A stretch of DNA of 64,000 bases from Halomonas dongshanensis (GCF_024790395.1 NZ_JAJISC010000004.1:62001-126000); one strand, 5' to 3'. Shown: positions 25,638 to 34,327, numbered from the stretch's first letter. The notes: a model not told the origin generated them from the sequence alone. Translations and numbers: made by a program.

Positions 25638-25661
25638 GCGCCGCCAAACGGGCGGCGGCGC
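25638..25661. terminator. Hairpin between convergent DUF4153 and hydrolase genes
   Basis: GCGCCGCC (25638-25645) pairs with GGCGGCGC inside 25651-25661 around a short loop, between two converging genes; no T run. Confidence 0.55.
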
Positions 25662-25674
25662 TTAGTTTACGAAG

Positions 25675-26739
25675 TTACTGCCCTGCACCTAGCCCTTCGA
25701 GTAGCGCTTCGTGGAAACGCTCCGGCGCCTGGATTTGCGGCGAGTGGCCAAGTTCGGGGAAGCTGACCAGAGTGGCCTCGGGGATGGCATCGCGCGTGCG
25801 CTCACCCAGTTCGTCGTAATGGCCCAAAGTCGCTTGTACGTCTTCGGAAGCGCGGCCTTTGCCGATCGCGGTATTGTCCTGTTCGCCGATCAGCAAGAGC
25901 GTAGGCATTTGCAGCTCGCCGAACTCATAAACCACCGGCTGGGTGAAGACCATGTCCGAGGTCAGCGCTTGGTTCCAGGCAACGCGTTCGCCGTCTTCAC
26001 CGGCGTACATGCCCGCTAGCATCTCGACCCAGCGGTCGTACTCGGGCTCCCAGGTATCCACGTAGTAGGTGCTCTGCTGGTAGTCGCGGATGCCTTCGGC
26101 CGTGGTCTCGCGCTCGGCCTCGAAACCGTCGTCGATGCTTTCGTAAGGCACGCCAAGCGCCTTCCAATCTTCCAGGCCAATCGGATTGACCATTACCAAC
26201 TGCTCGGTGCGCTCTGGGTACATCAGTGCAAAACGCGTCGCGAGCATGCCACCCATGGAGTGCCCCATGACCGTCACGTCCTCAGCGCCCAGCTCATCAA
26301 GCAGTGCTTGGGTATTAGCGGCCAACTGATGGAAGCTGAACTGGTAGTGCTCGGGTTTGGTGGACTTACAGAAGCCAATCTGATCCGGCGCGATGACGCG
26401 GTAGCCTTCGTTCACCAAGACGTCGATGGTGTCCTCCCAGGTACCGGCGCAGAAGTTCTTGCCGTGCAGCAACACCACAGTGCGGCCGTTGGCGCTGCCG
26501 TCTTCAGGTGGAACGTCCAGATAGGCCATTTGCATGTCTTGCCCCTGGGAGCTGAATTCGAAGCGCTCGACCGGGTAGGCGTAGTCGAACTCGGAAAGCT
26601 CGCCATCGAAGGTGGGCGTTTGTTCGGCCAGGGCGCTACCCGCGCCTGCCAATGAAATACTCGCTATGGCGCTTGCAAGTAGCCCTGGCGTAAAGCGTGT
26701 GCAGGTAAGAAAAACCGGCTTTGAAAATGCGATCGGCAT
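25675..26739 (-). CDS. Secreted alpha/beta hydrolase
   Basis: A 354-residue protein with an N-terminal signal sequence (hydrophobic LLASAIASISLAGAGSALA, cleavage about residue 38). The alpha/beta-hydrolase core has the oxyanion strand VVLLHGKNFCAGTW, the nucleophile elbow GHSMGG (Ser about residue 160), an acidic LLIGEQDNTAIG region and a late His in ELGHSPQIQAPE, completing the Ser-Asp-His triad. Export to the periplasm or outside is inferred from the signal. AGGAG precedes ATG 26739. Substrate unknown; the family includes esterases and haloalkane/epoxide hydrolase relatives. Confidence 0.85.
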   Translation of the reverse strand: MPIAFSKPVFLTCTRFTPGLLASAIASISLAGAGSALAEQTPTFDGELSEFDYAYPVERFEFSSQGQDMQMAYLDVPPEDGSANGRTVVLLHGKNFCAGTWEDTIDVLVNEGYRVIAPDQIGFCKSTKPEHYQFSFHQLAANTQALLDELGAEDVTVMGHSMGGMLATRFALMYPERTEQLVMVNPIGLEDWKALGVPYESIDDGFEAERETTAEGIRDYQQSTYYVDTWEPEYDRWVEMLAGMYAGEDGERVAWNQALTSDMVFTQPVVYEFGELQMPTLLLIGEQDNTAIGKGRASEDVQATLGHYDELGERTRDAIPEATLVSFPELGHSPQIQAPERFHEALLEGLGAGQ

Positions 26740-26883
26740 CGTTTATCTCCTATCATCCGTGAAGTGAGTGACGGCTTGAACAGGACAGTGTAGACCGCCG
26801 CTTTATACCCTGCCGTGGCCTACTTCAACGGCCTAGGCTACGCTTGAAACTCACCACTTTCACTTTTCATGGCAGTGACTTAG

Positions 26884-27372
26884 ATGCGTACGCTCTCCCG
26901 TAAAAAACAGCTAGTGGGCCTCATCGGCTGGCTGGTGCTAGCCTATATCGCCGCCGCCGTTGGCGCGGTAGCCTCGATCAACGCAGCGGAATTTTATGAA
27001 AGTCTCCAGCAGCCCGCCTGGGCACCACCGACTTGGCTGTTCGGGCCAATGTGGACGACGCTTTACGGCCTGATGGGTCTCGCCGCATGGCTCGCCTGGC
27101 GCGAACCGGGCGCCAAACCAGCGCTTGGGATATTCATCATCCAACTGGCGCTCAACGCGCTATGGAGCTGGCTGTTTTTCGTCTGGCAGTTGGGCGCTGT
27201 CGCGTTCGTGGCCGTGCTGGCGCTATGGGTGCTGATTCTGGTAACGCTGGTGATGTTCTGGCGTTTGCGCGCACTGGCTGGCGCACTCCTCGTGCCCTAT
27301 CTCGCCTGGGTGAGCTTGGCCTCTGCGCTGACCTGGAGTGTTTGGCAGTTGAATCCGCAGGTGTTGGGGTAA
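26884..27372 (+). CDS. tspO: TspO/MBR family protein
   Basis: A 162-residue five-helix membrane protein. The family hallmarks are AAEFYESLQQPAWAPPTWLFGPMWTTLYGLMGLAAWL (residues ~38-72) and LALNALWSWLFFVWQLGAVAF. TspO proteins bind porphyrins, haem or cholesterol-like ligands and act in stress or tetrapyrrole control. The ribosome site is poor, with ATG preceded by TGACTTAG. It stands alone between the divergent hydrolase and a toxin-antitoxin pair. Confidence 0.9.
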   Translation: MRTLSRKKQLVGLIGWLVLAYIAAAVGAVASINAAEFYESLQQPAWAPPTWLFGPMWTTLYGLMGLAAWLAWREPGAKPALGIFIIQLALNALWSWLFFVWQLGAVAFVAVLALWVLILVTLVMFWRLRALAGALLVPYLAWVSLASALTWSVWQLNPQVLG

Positions 27373-27440
27373 AGGGCATAGGCAGCGACGATATGAACGC
27401 GCTATATTTGTACGGCATTCCCGTACATCGAGGTAAGCGC

Positions 27441-27713
27441 GTGGATATCATCAGCGTCAATAAATTTCGCGATAACCTGAAAAGCGTGGTCGAACAGGTT
27501 ATTACGCGTCACGAACCGCTCAAAGTGACACGCCGCGCAGGCGAGGCCTTCGTGGTCGTTAGCGCGGAAGATTGGGAGCGCGAACAGGAAACGCTTTATG
27601 TGCTGCAGAACCAGAACTTGATGCAGCAACTCGCAGCTTCCATCGAATCGCATGAACGTCACCAAGGTTATACGCCAAACAGTGAGCAAATGAATGAGAT
27701 CACTGGTATTTGA
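27441..27713 (+). CDS. yefM: Antitoxin, Phd/YefM family
   Basis: A 90-residue antitoxin with the YefM N-terminal DNA-binding fold: VDIISVNKFRDNLKSVVEQVITRHEPLKVTRRAGEAFVVVSAEDW, then LYVLQNQNLMQQLAASIESH, which in the family clamps the toxin. I choose GTG 27441 with GAGGT upstream; ATG 27394 would add 16 unrelated residues. It overlaps the toxin gene by 20 bp. YefM neutralises YoeB and with it represses the operon. Confidence 0.88.
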   Translation: MDIISVNKFRDNLKSVVEQVITRHEPLKVTRRAGEAFVVVSAEDWEREQETLYVLQNQNLMQQLAASIESHERHQGYTPNSEQMNEITGI

Positions 27714-27966
27714 GGGCGCCACTTGGGAAGCCTACGAACGAATGCAAGAGAAAGACAAGAAGCTGCATCAAGCGCTCTGCCGCTTACTCAAGGAAATGCT
27801 GCGAGCCGAGAACCCAGCACTTGGTACGGGCAAACCAGAACCGTTGAAGCACAACTTATCGGGGTTATGGTCGCGGCGTATTTCGCAGAAGGATAGGCTC
27901 ATCTATCGCTTCGACGACACGGCAATCTATATATTCGCTATTGGCGGGCATTACGATCAGCTGTGA
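27694..27966 (+). CDS. yoeB: mRNA interferase toxin YoeB
   Basis: A 90-residue RelE-superfamily toxin. The typical ending GKPEPLKHNLSGLWSRRISQKDRLIYRFDD...FAIGGHYDQL contains the catalytic residues of YoeB (Glu46-, Arg65-, His83-equivalent). It cleaves translated mRNA in the ribosomal A site when freed from YefM. N-terminal MRSLVFEGATWEAYERMQEKDKK is equally characteristic. It overlaps the antitoxin gene, so the pair is cotranslated. All key residues are present, so the toxin is probably active. Confidence 0.92.
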   Translation: MRSLVFEGATWEAYERMQEKDKKLHQALCRLLKEMLRAENPALGTGKPEPLKHNLSGLWSRRISQKDRLIYRFDDTAIYIFAIGGHYDQL

Positions 27967-28011
27967 CGCGGTGCAAAAAGCGCATAAAACGCGAGCGCCT
28001 GACATAAAACC

Positions 28012-28602
28012 TTAAAAAAGGCTTTGCCAGCTTCTGGGCTCGAAAGCGCTGACTTTGGTGTATGTTCCCGACCAACTTTCGAACTTGAGCGTACCCTTGA
28101 AATTCGGGCGTATCGTTCGCTGCTCGTTCAATAGCCAAAGCTCCAGCGCGTCGATTGGCCGCGAGGTCACCGTCAGATCGCCCACGTTGGGGGCCATGTG
28201 AGGAAGCGTATAGTCCGCACGCTTGAGCTCCCCTTTGTAGTGGTAAATCATCGGGCTTCGTGACGCTTCGTCACTGAGGCGATAGTACTGGTTGTAGCCA
28301 ATGATGTTGATCTCTCTACCGCTGAACATGATGAAGGCAAAGTTGGGCGTGGTGGACGTAATGAAGTCAGGATCAGAAATGAGATGCGCCGCCTCGTCAC
28401 TGCTCAACTCATCTTGTGCTTCACTGCCCGACAAGGGGTAGACGTGAAAACCGTGCAAGTCCCGGTAGGCCTGCTGCAGTAGCTCTTCGGAAGGCTTGGG
28501 ATGCATCCAGCGGATATCGCGAGAGGCGCACCCGCTCACGACCAACGCCAGAACCAGATAAATCACCACGTTCTTTGACAGAAAAAACTTCAACTCGCTC
28601 AT
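28012..28602 (-). CDS. Putative lipoprotein of unknown function
   Basis: A 196-residue protein with a lipoprotein signal: hydrophobic VVIYLVLALVV followed by the lipobox VSGC, so Cys25 would be lipidated. The mature part starts ASRDIRWMHPKPSEELL and shows no family I recognise. The annotated ATG abuts AAGG too closely; a TTG three codons later (28593) has better spacing and leaves the signal intact. It converges on yoeB and is divergent from dld; no functional context. Confidence 0.7.
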   Translation of the reverse strand: MSELKFFLSKNVVIYLVLALVVSGCASRDIRWMHPKPSEELLQQAYRDLHGFHVYPLSGSEAQDELSSDEAAHLISDPDFITSTTPNFAFIMFSGREINIIGYNQYYRLSDEASRSPMIYHYKGELKRADYTLPHMAPNVGDLTVTSRPIDALELWLLNEQRTIRPNFKGTLKFESWSGTYTKVSAFEPRSWQSLF

Positions 28603-28751
28603 CCTTAGTAGTTTTTAGCGCTTCTTGATATTCCATCTTATCGAGCACTCAGCCTCCAACCCCAGGCATGAAGGCGCTCGCGATAGTAGTTGATAACGCT
28701 TTCCATTGCAGCTCGAATTGAGGCAACATCGAAAGAACAAAAGGAGGCTAC

Positions 28752-30425
28752 ATGTCCCACACGCTACTCACTCGCCTGCGCGAAATCGTTGGCCCGCGTC
28801 ATCTGCTCACTGGAGAAAAGGCAACCGCGCCTTATCGTAAAGGCTTTCGCTCGGGTGAAGGCGAAGCGCTGGCGGTGGTGCGGCCTGGCTCGCTCGTCGA
28901 AACATGGAAGGTGCTCGAGGCGTGCGTCGCGGCAGATAAGATCGTGATTCTGCAAGCGGCGAATACGGGGCTAACGGAAGGCTCTACCCCAAAGGGGCGC
29001 TATGACCGCGAGGTGGTGCTGATCAACACCCGGCGAATGGATGCCATTCTGCCGCTGGAAGGCGGTAAACAGGTGGTCAGCCTGCCCGGCGCCACACTTT
29101 TTGCCCTCGAAAAGCTGCTCGCTCCGCTAGGGCGCCAACCCCACTCGGTAATAGGCTCCTCCTGTATCGGCGCCTCAATCATGGGCGGCGTGTGCAATAA
29201 CTCGGGCGGCGCGTTGGTCGAGCGCGGGCCGTCTTACACGGAATTCGCGCTTTACGCCCAGGTGACGGCGGACGGGCGGTTAGAGTTGGTCAACCACCTG
29301 GGGCTTGAGCTTGGTGAGACGCCTGAAGAGATACTGGCGCGGCTGGATAAAGGCGAGACGGGCACGCCCGAACCGGAGACGCAGCGCAAAGCCTCCGACA
29401 CCGACTACCACCAGCGTGTGCGAGAAGTAGATGCCGACACCCCTGCCCGCTTCAATGCCGACAAACGACGGCTCTACGAGGCATCGGGCTGCGCGGGCAA
29501 ACTCGCGGTTCTCGCGGTGCGGCTGGATACCTACCCGAAAAACCAGGCCGAGCAGGTGTTTTACATAGGCACCGATGACCCGATGGAGCTGACCGATCTA
29601 CGGCGTGAGATCCTTACCGACTGGCCCACGCTGCCCGTTAGCGCAGAGTATATGCACCGCGATTGCTTCGACATTTCAGACCGCTATGGCAAAGACACGG
29701 TGGTCATGATCGACAAACTCGGCACCGACCGCCTACCGGCATTCTTCGCCATGAAAGGCTGGGTAGATGCGCGGCTTGGCAGAATTGGCCTTGGGGCGCT
29801 GTCAGACCGGGTAATGCAAGGGCTCGCGCGCGTGTGGCCAGATATATTGCCCCAGCGCATGCGCGCGTATCGCGAACGCTTTGCCCATCACCTCATTCTG
29901 AAAACCCGCGACGAAGGAATCGACGAGGCGCGCCGAGCGCTGGCTCGCTTTTTCGATACGCGAAACGGCGATTTTTTCGAGTGCGATGCGCGTGAAGGCA
30001 AAATCGCGGGGCTACACCGCTTTGCCGCCGCAGGCGCGGCGGTGCGCTACATGAACGTTCACCGCGATGAGGCAGAAGAGATTATCGCCCTCGATATCGC
30101 CCTGCCGCGCAACACGCGCGACTGGCAGGAGACACTACCGCCTGAGATAGACGACAAGGTGGCCCACAAACTCTACTACGGCCATTTTCTTTGCCATGTG
30201 CTGCACCAGGATTATGTGGTGAAGAAAGGCGCGGACGCGAAGGCGGTCAAGGCAGCGATGCTGGAACTCCTTGACCAGCGCGGAGCGGAGTACCCGGCGG
30301 AGCATAATGTCGGCCATCTCTATGCCGCGAAGCCGGACCTGGCAGCGTTCTATCGCAAAATCGACCCAACCAACACGCTCAACCCCGGCATTGGCAAAAT
30401 GTCCCGGCATAAACACTATGGCTGA
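28752..30425 (+). CDS. dld: Quinone-dependent D-lactate dehydrogenase
   Basis: A 557-residue FAD enzyme of the E. coli Dld type. The FAD-binding PCMH domain is N-terminal: VLQAANTGLTEGSTP, GGKQVVSLPGATLFALEKLL, and the phosphate-binding SVIGSSCIGASIMGGVCNNSGGALV. The membrane-binding/cap domain includes DCFDISDRYGKDT, and the C-terminus has EHNVGHLYAAKPDL and DPTNTLNPGIGK. It oxidises D-lactate to pyruvate and passes electrons to quinone at the inner membrane. AAAGGAGG precedes ATG 28752. Single-gene unit. Confidence 0.94.
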   Translation: MSHTLLTRLREIVGPRHLLTGEKATAPYRKGFRSGEGEALAVVRPGSLVETWKVLEACVAADKIVILQAANTGLTEGSTPKGRYDREVVLINTRRMDAILPLEGGKQVVSLPGATLFALEKLLAPLGRQPHSVIGSSCIGASIMGGVCNNSGGALVERGPSYTEFALYAQVTADGRLELVNHLGLELGETPEEILARLDKGETGTPEPETQRKASDTDYHQRVREVDADTPARFNADKRRLYEASGCAGKLAVLAVRLDTYPKNQAEQVFYIGTDDPMELTDLRREILTDWPTLPVSAEYMHRDCFDISDRYGKDTVVMIDKLGTDRLPAFFAMKGWVDARLGRIGLGALSDRVMQGLARVWPDILPQRMRAYRERFAHHLILKTRDEGIDEARRALARFFDTRNGDFFECDAREGKIAGLHRFAAAGAAVRYMNVHRDEAEEIIALDIALPRNTRDWQETLPPEIDDKVAHKLYYGHFLCHVLHQDYVVKKGADAKAVKAAMLELLDQRGAEYPAEHNVGHLYAAKPDLAAFYRKIDPTNTLNPGIGKMSRHKHYG

Positions 30426-30496
30426 TTGATGTGCTCGTTAAGCCAGGGATGGCTATCTGTGCTGACACAAAACAGCAAAAAAGCGGCGGCCGATTA

Positions 30497-31150
30497 TTAT
30501 CTTACGACGCCTGCCATACGAAGAACCTCCTCCATGGGCGTATGCACCAGCCCCGCCGCCGAAATGCCCGAGGCGCGAATCGCCCGCTCGGCGATATACG
30601 TGCCCGCGCGATAGCCGATCCAACGGCGCCCATCCGTATGCTGAATCATCCAGGGAAGATAAGGCGCCGTTACCGGCAGCGCCATTAGCTCCTCCACCCA
30701 GGTGTCGACCTCCGCCGGATACTCCCCCCAAGGCGTGTGACGCCCCGCGACTTCGCGCTCAAACACCGTGGCCAAGCCTTCACTTACTACCCCCTCCATG
30801 AAACTGGTAGGAGGATCGCTTCGATAGATGACCCAGCCCCGCGCCAAATGGTGAAGCTCATGGAACAGCGTAAAGCGCAGCTGCTGACGGGCAATAGCCG
30901 CAATCCCCTCTTCTCGGCGCTCATCGACCGTCCACCCAACGCGAGTTGGGGAAATGGCTAGCCCCATTTCACCGGTCTCAGGAATGACGATCGTACCTGT
31001 TTGGCACGCAAGTTCGAGTTTGTCGGGCAGCATGGGAAGATGTTCGCGCACTTCAGGTTCGGTTGCCTTGCAAACACCCTCAATTGCCACTCGTGAATCG
31101 AGCGAAAAATGGCGGTGCTCAGTGGTATCCAGGAAAAGAGGCGTGATCAT
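30497..31150 (-). CDS. DUF2268 family putative zinc protease
   Basis: A 217-residue protein with a thermolysin-like zinc helix, FTLFHELHHLARG (about residue 98), where HELHH supplies HExxH, and the downstream EGVVSEGLATVFEREV whose Glu is the likely third ligand. These features define DUF2268 (YjaZ-like) proteins. ATG 31150 is chosen over an overlapping TTG at 31156. Cytoplasmic (no signal). The truncated attC-like sequence just upstream marks where the integron region begins. Confidence 0.78.
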   Translation of the reverse strand: MITPLFLDTTEHRHFSLDSRVAIEGVCKATEPEVREHLPMLPDKLELACQTGTIVIPETGEMGLAISPTRVGWTVDERREEGIAAIARQQLRFTLFHELHHLARGWVIYRSDPPTSFMEGVVSEGLATVFEREVAGRHTPWGEYPAEVDTWVEELMALPVTAPYLPWMIQHTDGRRWIGYRAGTYIAERAIRASGISAAGLVHTPMEEVLRMAGVVR

Positions 31151-31164
31151 GGGCAAGCTCTTAG

Positions 31165-31197
31165 TGAAATAAACAGCTTAGACTTGTTAGATAATAC
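31165..31197 (-). repeat. Half attC site (R'' side), left end of the cassette array
   Basis: On the minus strand ATCTAACAAGTC (an RYYYAAC core and start of the stem) directly follows the end of the leftmost cassette, but the partner half is missing; chromosomal sequence with the DUF2268 gene begins instead. Confidence 0.5.
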
Positions 31198-31225
31198 GGT
31201 GACGATGTAAACACAATCGCTGCAG

Positions 31226-31774
31226 CTAAGGCAGCGCTGGAAATTCTACTGCGGCGACTACTGCAGAAAAACTATGCTTGAACTCATAGTCGCCCACGTA
31301 TGCCTGCGCTATTGCACCCAACCACGTAATATTGAACTGCATGGAATTACCGATACGTTCAAACCTGATCTTGTGCTTACCCACGGCATCATGTCCAAGT
31401 AGGTAAATGTGAAATGACAGATCGTCCCAATCCTCTATGGTTTCGGGGTTTGGATCTACTATCAACTCGAGGCCGTCTAAAAACTCCGGCGTGTAATCTT
31501 CGATGGCACATACCTTGAAGCCACCGTTGTGCCAATAGCTGGATGATAGGGTGCATGAGTGATAATTCCCCCAAACGATGGGCGCCGCCCAGTCAGAGGG
31601 ATATTCCACATTCTCATCATCTTCGATATCGCGCTCTGCGTAATAATCAGCCGATTCGAGATGAAAATCGAACCATACATTCCCATCGACCACTTTCGCC
31701 GACCATGAGAACGTCTTAATGGGATGCCCTTCTGGCCAGGGATTATCTTTGAAGTAGATTCTGTTAGGTTTCAT
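31226..31774 (-). CDS. Integron cassette protein of unknown function
   Basis: A 182-residue acidic, aromatic-rich protein (15-20 Trp/Tyr/Phe in the first 100 residues) with no signal or membrane segment and no family I recognise. It lies between two attC-type sequences and reads in the same leftward direction as the other cassettes, so it is a cassette gene. GC content is clearly below that of the flanking core genes. C-terminal pattern FKHSFSAVVAAVEF suggests a compact beta fold, but that is a guess. Confidence 0.7.
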   Translation of the reverse strand: MKPNRIYFKDNPWPEGHPIKTFSWSAKVVDGNVWFDFHLESADYYAERDIEDDENVEYPSDWAAPIVWGNYHSCTLSSSYWHNGGFKVCAIEDYTPEFLDGLELIVDPNPETIEDWDDLSFHIYLLGHDAVGKHKIRFERIGNSMQFNITWLGAIAQAYVGDYEFKHSFSAVVAAVEFPALP

Positions 31775-31791
31775 GTGTTAATTCCGATAGT

Positions 31792-31861
31792 GCATAATGC
31801 CAATATTTTCAGCTGGTTTGAGGCACAGCGTAAAAAATCCGGCAACATGCGCTTGTTAGGT
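31792..31861 (-). repeat. attC site
   Basis: 70 bp: core ACCTAAC (31855-31861, minus) and a decayed partner ATTATGC (31792-31798; expected GTTRRRY) with an imperfect palindrome between. Confidence 0.65.
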
Positions 31862-31864
31862 AAT

Positions 31865-32962
31865 TTAGACAGATTCATATAGTCCATTTTCCGTTTCTCG
31901 CACAAGAATCATAAAATCGATATATAGGGAGGACACTTCACCTTGCGCATTCACTCCCCAGAATGCGGGATAATACCCGTCCCCGAAGCCACTTGTGGAT
32001 ATAACGCAATCGTCTTCATCTACCATTGAAACTAATCCTGGCTTGCCGCCAAGGCTCCATACACTCAATATTCGTTCTTTTTTTATACGGCTTAAACTCA
32101 TGAGCTTTCCGACATCAAAAATAGCTAAATTACCAGAATCTACACTATAAACACCATTACCACTTGGCGTATTAGCCGCATACCACTTAACTGACTCCTC
32201 GCTATCCTTAAATTTCACTCGAATACCAGCCACATAGCCATTTATTGTTACGTATTCAACAGGATACCCCCCTGGACTTACTCTTCTTTGGAGCGGCTCC
32301 AAATCATAAAGATTATAGCCGAAATCTAATATCCCTAGCACCCCAGAGCTGACTCTAAGCTTCCCGATAGACTCTAATTTAACCACCCCCTCTTCTAAAT
32401 CTGGTATACTGATACTACGCTCCGCTTGAAAAAGTTTATTTTCATTGAGATCTATATGGTCTTCCCTTTCTAGAAAAGGAGCATCAAATATGCTCATAGA
32501 AAAGATTTCTGCATGCTTATCATGATCGACAACAGGGCTCTTTGGGGAATGAAAAAGAGTAAATATTTTTGTTATCTTCCAACCTTTTTCTTCTTCAAAC
32601 TCGAGATCATAGACATGATATTTTGATGAGTTAAACGCCTCATCGTAAATCTCTGTGAATACGCTAGCAGTATTTCCTTGAATATTGCATTCGGTGATTT
32701 TTTCTATACCGGGGTCATAATTAGCTTTCGAGCCAAATGAATTTCTAGACCCCGAGCTACTACCAGCTACAAAATGAGTCCCATCTACATCTGATATAAG
32801 GTCTCCCCAATAGTCAAAATTTACTTCGTCGCCCATTTTTCTCTGGGCTTTAGACCATTGCTTGTACCAGTGTGAAATGAAAGCATTGACTCTATCCTCA
32901 GGAGAATCAATCACGTTACCGTATTTACTCTTTTTCAAGAAGAAATCAATAATCTTTTTCAT
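31865..32962 (-). CDS. Cassette protein: NTF2-like N-terminus with DUF4241-like C-terminus
   Basis: A 365-residue low-GC protein. Residues 20-135 (EDRVNAFISHWYKQWSKAQ, WGDLISDVDGTHF, a conserved Trp-Lys-Ile strand) resemble an NTF2-fold immunity/NTF2-like domain. The last ~100 residues (YSVDSGNLAIFDVGKLM, DGYYPAFWGVNAQGEVSSLYIDFMIL) match the DUF4241 pattern. Such pairings occur among putative immunity proteins of contact-dependent toxin systems, but no toxin is nearby; as a lone cassette it could be an orphan immunity gene. Between two attC sites, reading leftward. Confidence 0.65.
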   Translation of the reverse strand: MKKIIDFFLKKSKYGNVIDSPEDRVNAFISHWYKQWSKAQRKMGDEVNFDYWGDLISDVDGTHFVAGSSSGSRNSFGSKANYDPGIEKITECNIQGNTASVFTEIYDEAFNSSKYHVYDLEFEEEKGWKITKIFTLFHSPKSPVVDHDKHAEIFSMSIFDAPFLEREDHIDLNENKLFQAERSISIPDLEEGVVKLESIGKLRVSSGVLGILDFGYNLYDLEPLQRRVSPGGYPVEYVTINGYVAGIRVKFKDSEESVKWYAANTPSGNGVYSVDSGNLAIFDVGKLMSLSRIKKERILSVWSLGGKPGLVSMVDEDDCVISTSGFGDGYYPAFWGVNAQGEVSSLYIDFMILVRETENGLYESV

Positions 32963-32985
32963 GCTCGATTCTGAACTCCGATTTT

Positions 32986-33037
32986 ACCTAACACCTCAAT
33001 AACCGGCGCAGGCGTGTAGTTGATTGACTTGTTAGGC
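32986..33037 (-). repeat. attC site
   Basis: 52 bp with both cores intact on the minus strand: GCCTAAC (33031-33037) and GTTAGGT (32986-32992), and an internal imperfect palindrome. Confidence 0.75.
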
Positions 33038-33041
33038 GGAT

Positions 33042-33170
33042 GGCCATAATTCAAAGATTGTGTTCGATAGCTTTCTTGTTGTATTCAGTACATTCTCTAA
33101 TCAATTTATGCCTGCGGCTTTGGCAAGCTTCTTAAAAGCTGTCCAAGTTATAGATGAATCAGCAGTGTAA
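33042..33170 (-). pseudogene. 3' remnant of a cassette ORF
   Basis: Minus-strand sequence reads HKLIRECTEYNKKAIEHNL then a stop just before the next attC, as a cassette gene end would. The rest is missing beyond the IS3 fragment at 33171. Function unrecognisable. Confidence 0.45.
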
Positions 33171-33456
33171 TGAAGCGACCCCCTCCCGAGCTGCACAGAT
33201 TATAGTGAAGCCATTAGGAGGATGAAATGAGCAATGAAGCTACCGTCAAACGTTGGACGGCGAAGCGCAAAGCCGCAGTCGTCATGGACATCTTGAAAGG
33301 CAAGGACCGTGTAATGACCCCCAGGCTTCTGCACACTCTACCCAGATAATGCGGGATGTGCTCGAGGTGCCACATAGTCCAGAGACTGATACGGCCGCTC
33401 TTCGTATGTTTCCTCGATCCTACCAAAACGTAGTTGTCAGCGAAGTTTCTCTACAG
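33171..33456. mobile_element. IS3-derived mosaic repeat, copy A
   Basis: Two IS fragments back to back. 33171-33309 (+) is the 5' end of an IS3-type element, with terminal TGAAGCGACCCCCTCCC-like sequence, a ribosome site and an orfA start (MSNEATVKRWTAKRKAAVVM). From 33310 the minus strand carries the 3' end of an IS3-family orfB (EETYEERPYQSLDYVAPRA...LSG stop) and its terminal repeat starting TGTAATGACCCCC. The whole mosaic recurs at 36176-36463 with roughly 85-90% identity by eye. Confidence 0.8.
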
Positions 33457-33528
33457 CTTCAACGCTGCGCTCTGCGGCAAATTTGTAGCGCAGCGGAAAA
33501 TTTGTCCGACAGCAGCGCTTTGTTAGCA
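33457..33528 (-). repeat. attC site
   Basis: 72 bp; minus-strand cores TGCTAAC (33522-33528) and GTTGAAG (33457-33463), arms GCGCTGC...GCGCAGC flanking a symmetric CAAATTT/AAATTTG interior. The architecture is that of Pseudomonas/Vibrio-type attC sites. Confidence 0.75.
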
Positions 33529-33533
33529 GCACA

Positions 33534-33627
33534 TTACTCGGCCAAAACTTTTGCCCACATGTGGGCACAGTACCCGCACACATCATCATCTGATATTTCT
33601 TCTGGGGGAATATTGCATCCGCATCTA
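33534..33627 (-). pseudogene. C-terminal remnant of a zinc-ribbon cassette protein
   Basis: Minus strand reads PRCGCNIPPEEISDDDVCGYCAHMWAKVLAE then TAA just before the attC. It has CxC and CxxC pairs, a zinc-ribbon tail. The 5' part is replaced by the MITE at 33628. Confidence 0.55.
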
Positions 33628-33746
33628 GGTTCTGTCTGAAAAGTCGGCTCAATACCCGTTACGATAAGCTGGCCAGCAGCTTCAAGGCCATGGTGACGCT
33701 GGCCTGTATCGAGCGATGCATGAGAGCCGACTTTTCAGACAGAACC
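33628..33746. mobile_element. 119-bp MITE with perfect 23-bp inverted repeats (IS5-type ends)
   Basis: GGTTCTGTCTGAAAAGTCGG (first 20 of 23 bp, 33628-33650) is perfectly repeated in inverse at 33724-33746. TA on both sides extends the symmetry and is a likely target duplication. The interior reads YDKLASSFKAMVTLACIERC on the + strand, the C-terminus of an IS5-family transposase, so this is an internally deleted IS. Confidence 0.85.
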
Positions 33747-33749
33747 TAA

Positions 33750-34307
33750 TCAATCTTTTACGCTTATACCATTTAGGAACAAGTCTACGAGATGTCTAAT
33801 ACGCGATTTCGATGAACGGTCATTCTCAATTGCAATGGAAATCGCTGTTACCACGTAAATTAAATCTTCGTAAGTGACATCTCGGCGGATGGCACCTACT
33901 TCTTGTCCACGCTGAAGCAGCCGATGCCCTTCTGCGGTAATCGCATTACATCCGGGCGTACCGCATTGGATAATGGTTCCAATCGAAGCAGCAAGGCTCT
34001 GGTAAATGCTCATGTTCATGGCAAGCTCTTCTAGATAAGCGCGTACCGCGTCACCTGGCGTGGTATCTGGGTCTCGCGCACGGCTGGTCTGTGCAAGCGA
34101 CAAGAAACGTTCATTGCTAGTCGCAGCCAAGAGGGCCTCACGCGTGGAAAAGCGACGATAAAGCGTACCTATACCGACACCTGCGCGCTTGGCTACCTCC
34201 TCCAGCGGAACCCCCGCTCCTTTTTCCAGAAAAAGCGCCTCGGCGGCAGCAAGGATAAGTTCGCGATTCTTCTGTGCGTCAGCCCGGAGGGCAGGTTCAT
34301 CTTTCAA
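33750..34307 (-). CDS. TetR-family repressor
   Basis: A 185-residue TetR protein: DNA-binding domain ADAQKNRELILAAAEALFLEKG...EVAKRAGVGIGTLYRRFSTREALL (residues 8-60), then an all-helical ligand domain. The start is probably TTG 34307, preceded by GAGG; the frame is open to 34517 but that extension overlaps the divergent SDR gene and has no family match. The 88-bp intergenic region has two copies of a palindromic operator. It is the likely repressor of the SDR and, from a related site, of the hydrolase. Confidence 0.85.
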   Translation of the reverse strand: MKDEPALRADAQKNRELILAAAEALFLEKGAGVPLEEVAKRAGVGIGTLYRRFSTREALLAATSNERFLSLAQTSRARDPDTTPGDAVRAYLEELAMNMSIYQSLAASIGTIIQCGTPGCNAITAEGHRLLQRGQEVGAIRRDVTYEDLIYVVTAISIAIENDRSSKSRIRHLVDLFLNGISVKD

Positions 34308-34327
34308 TTTTTTTCCTCTTTCACTTG

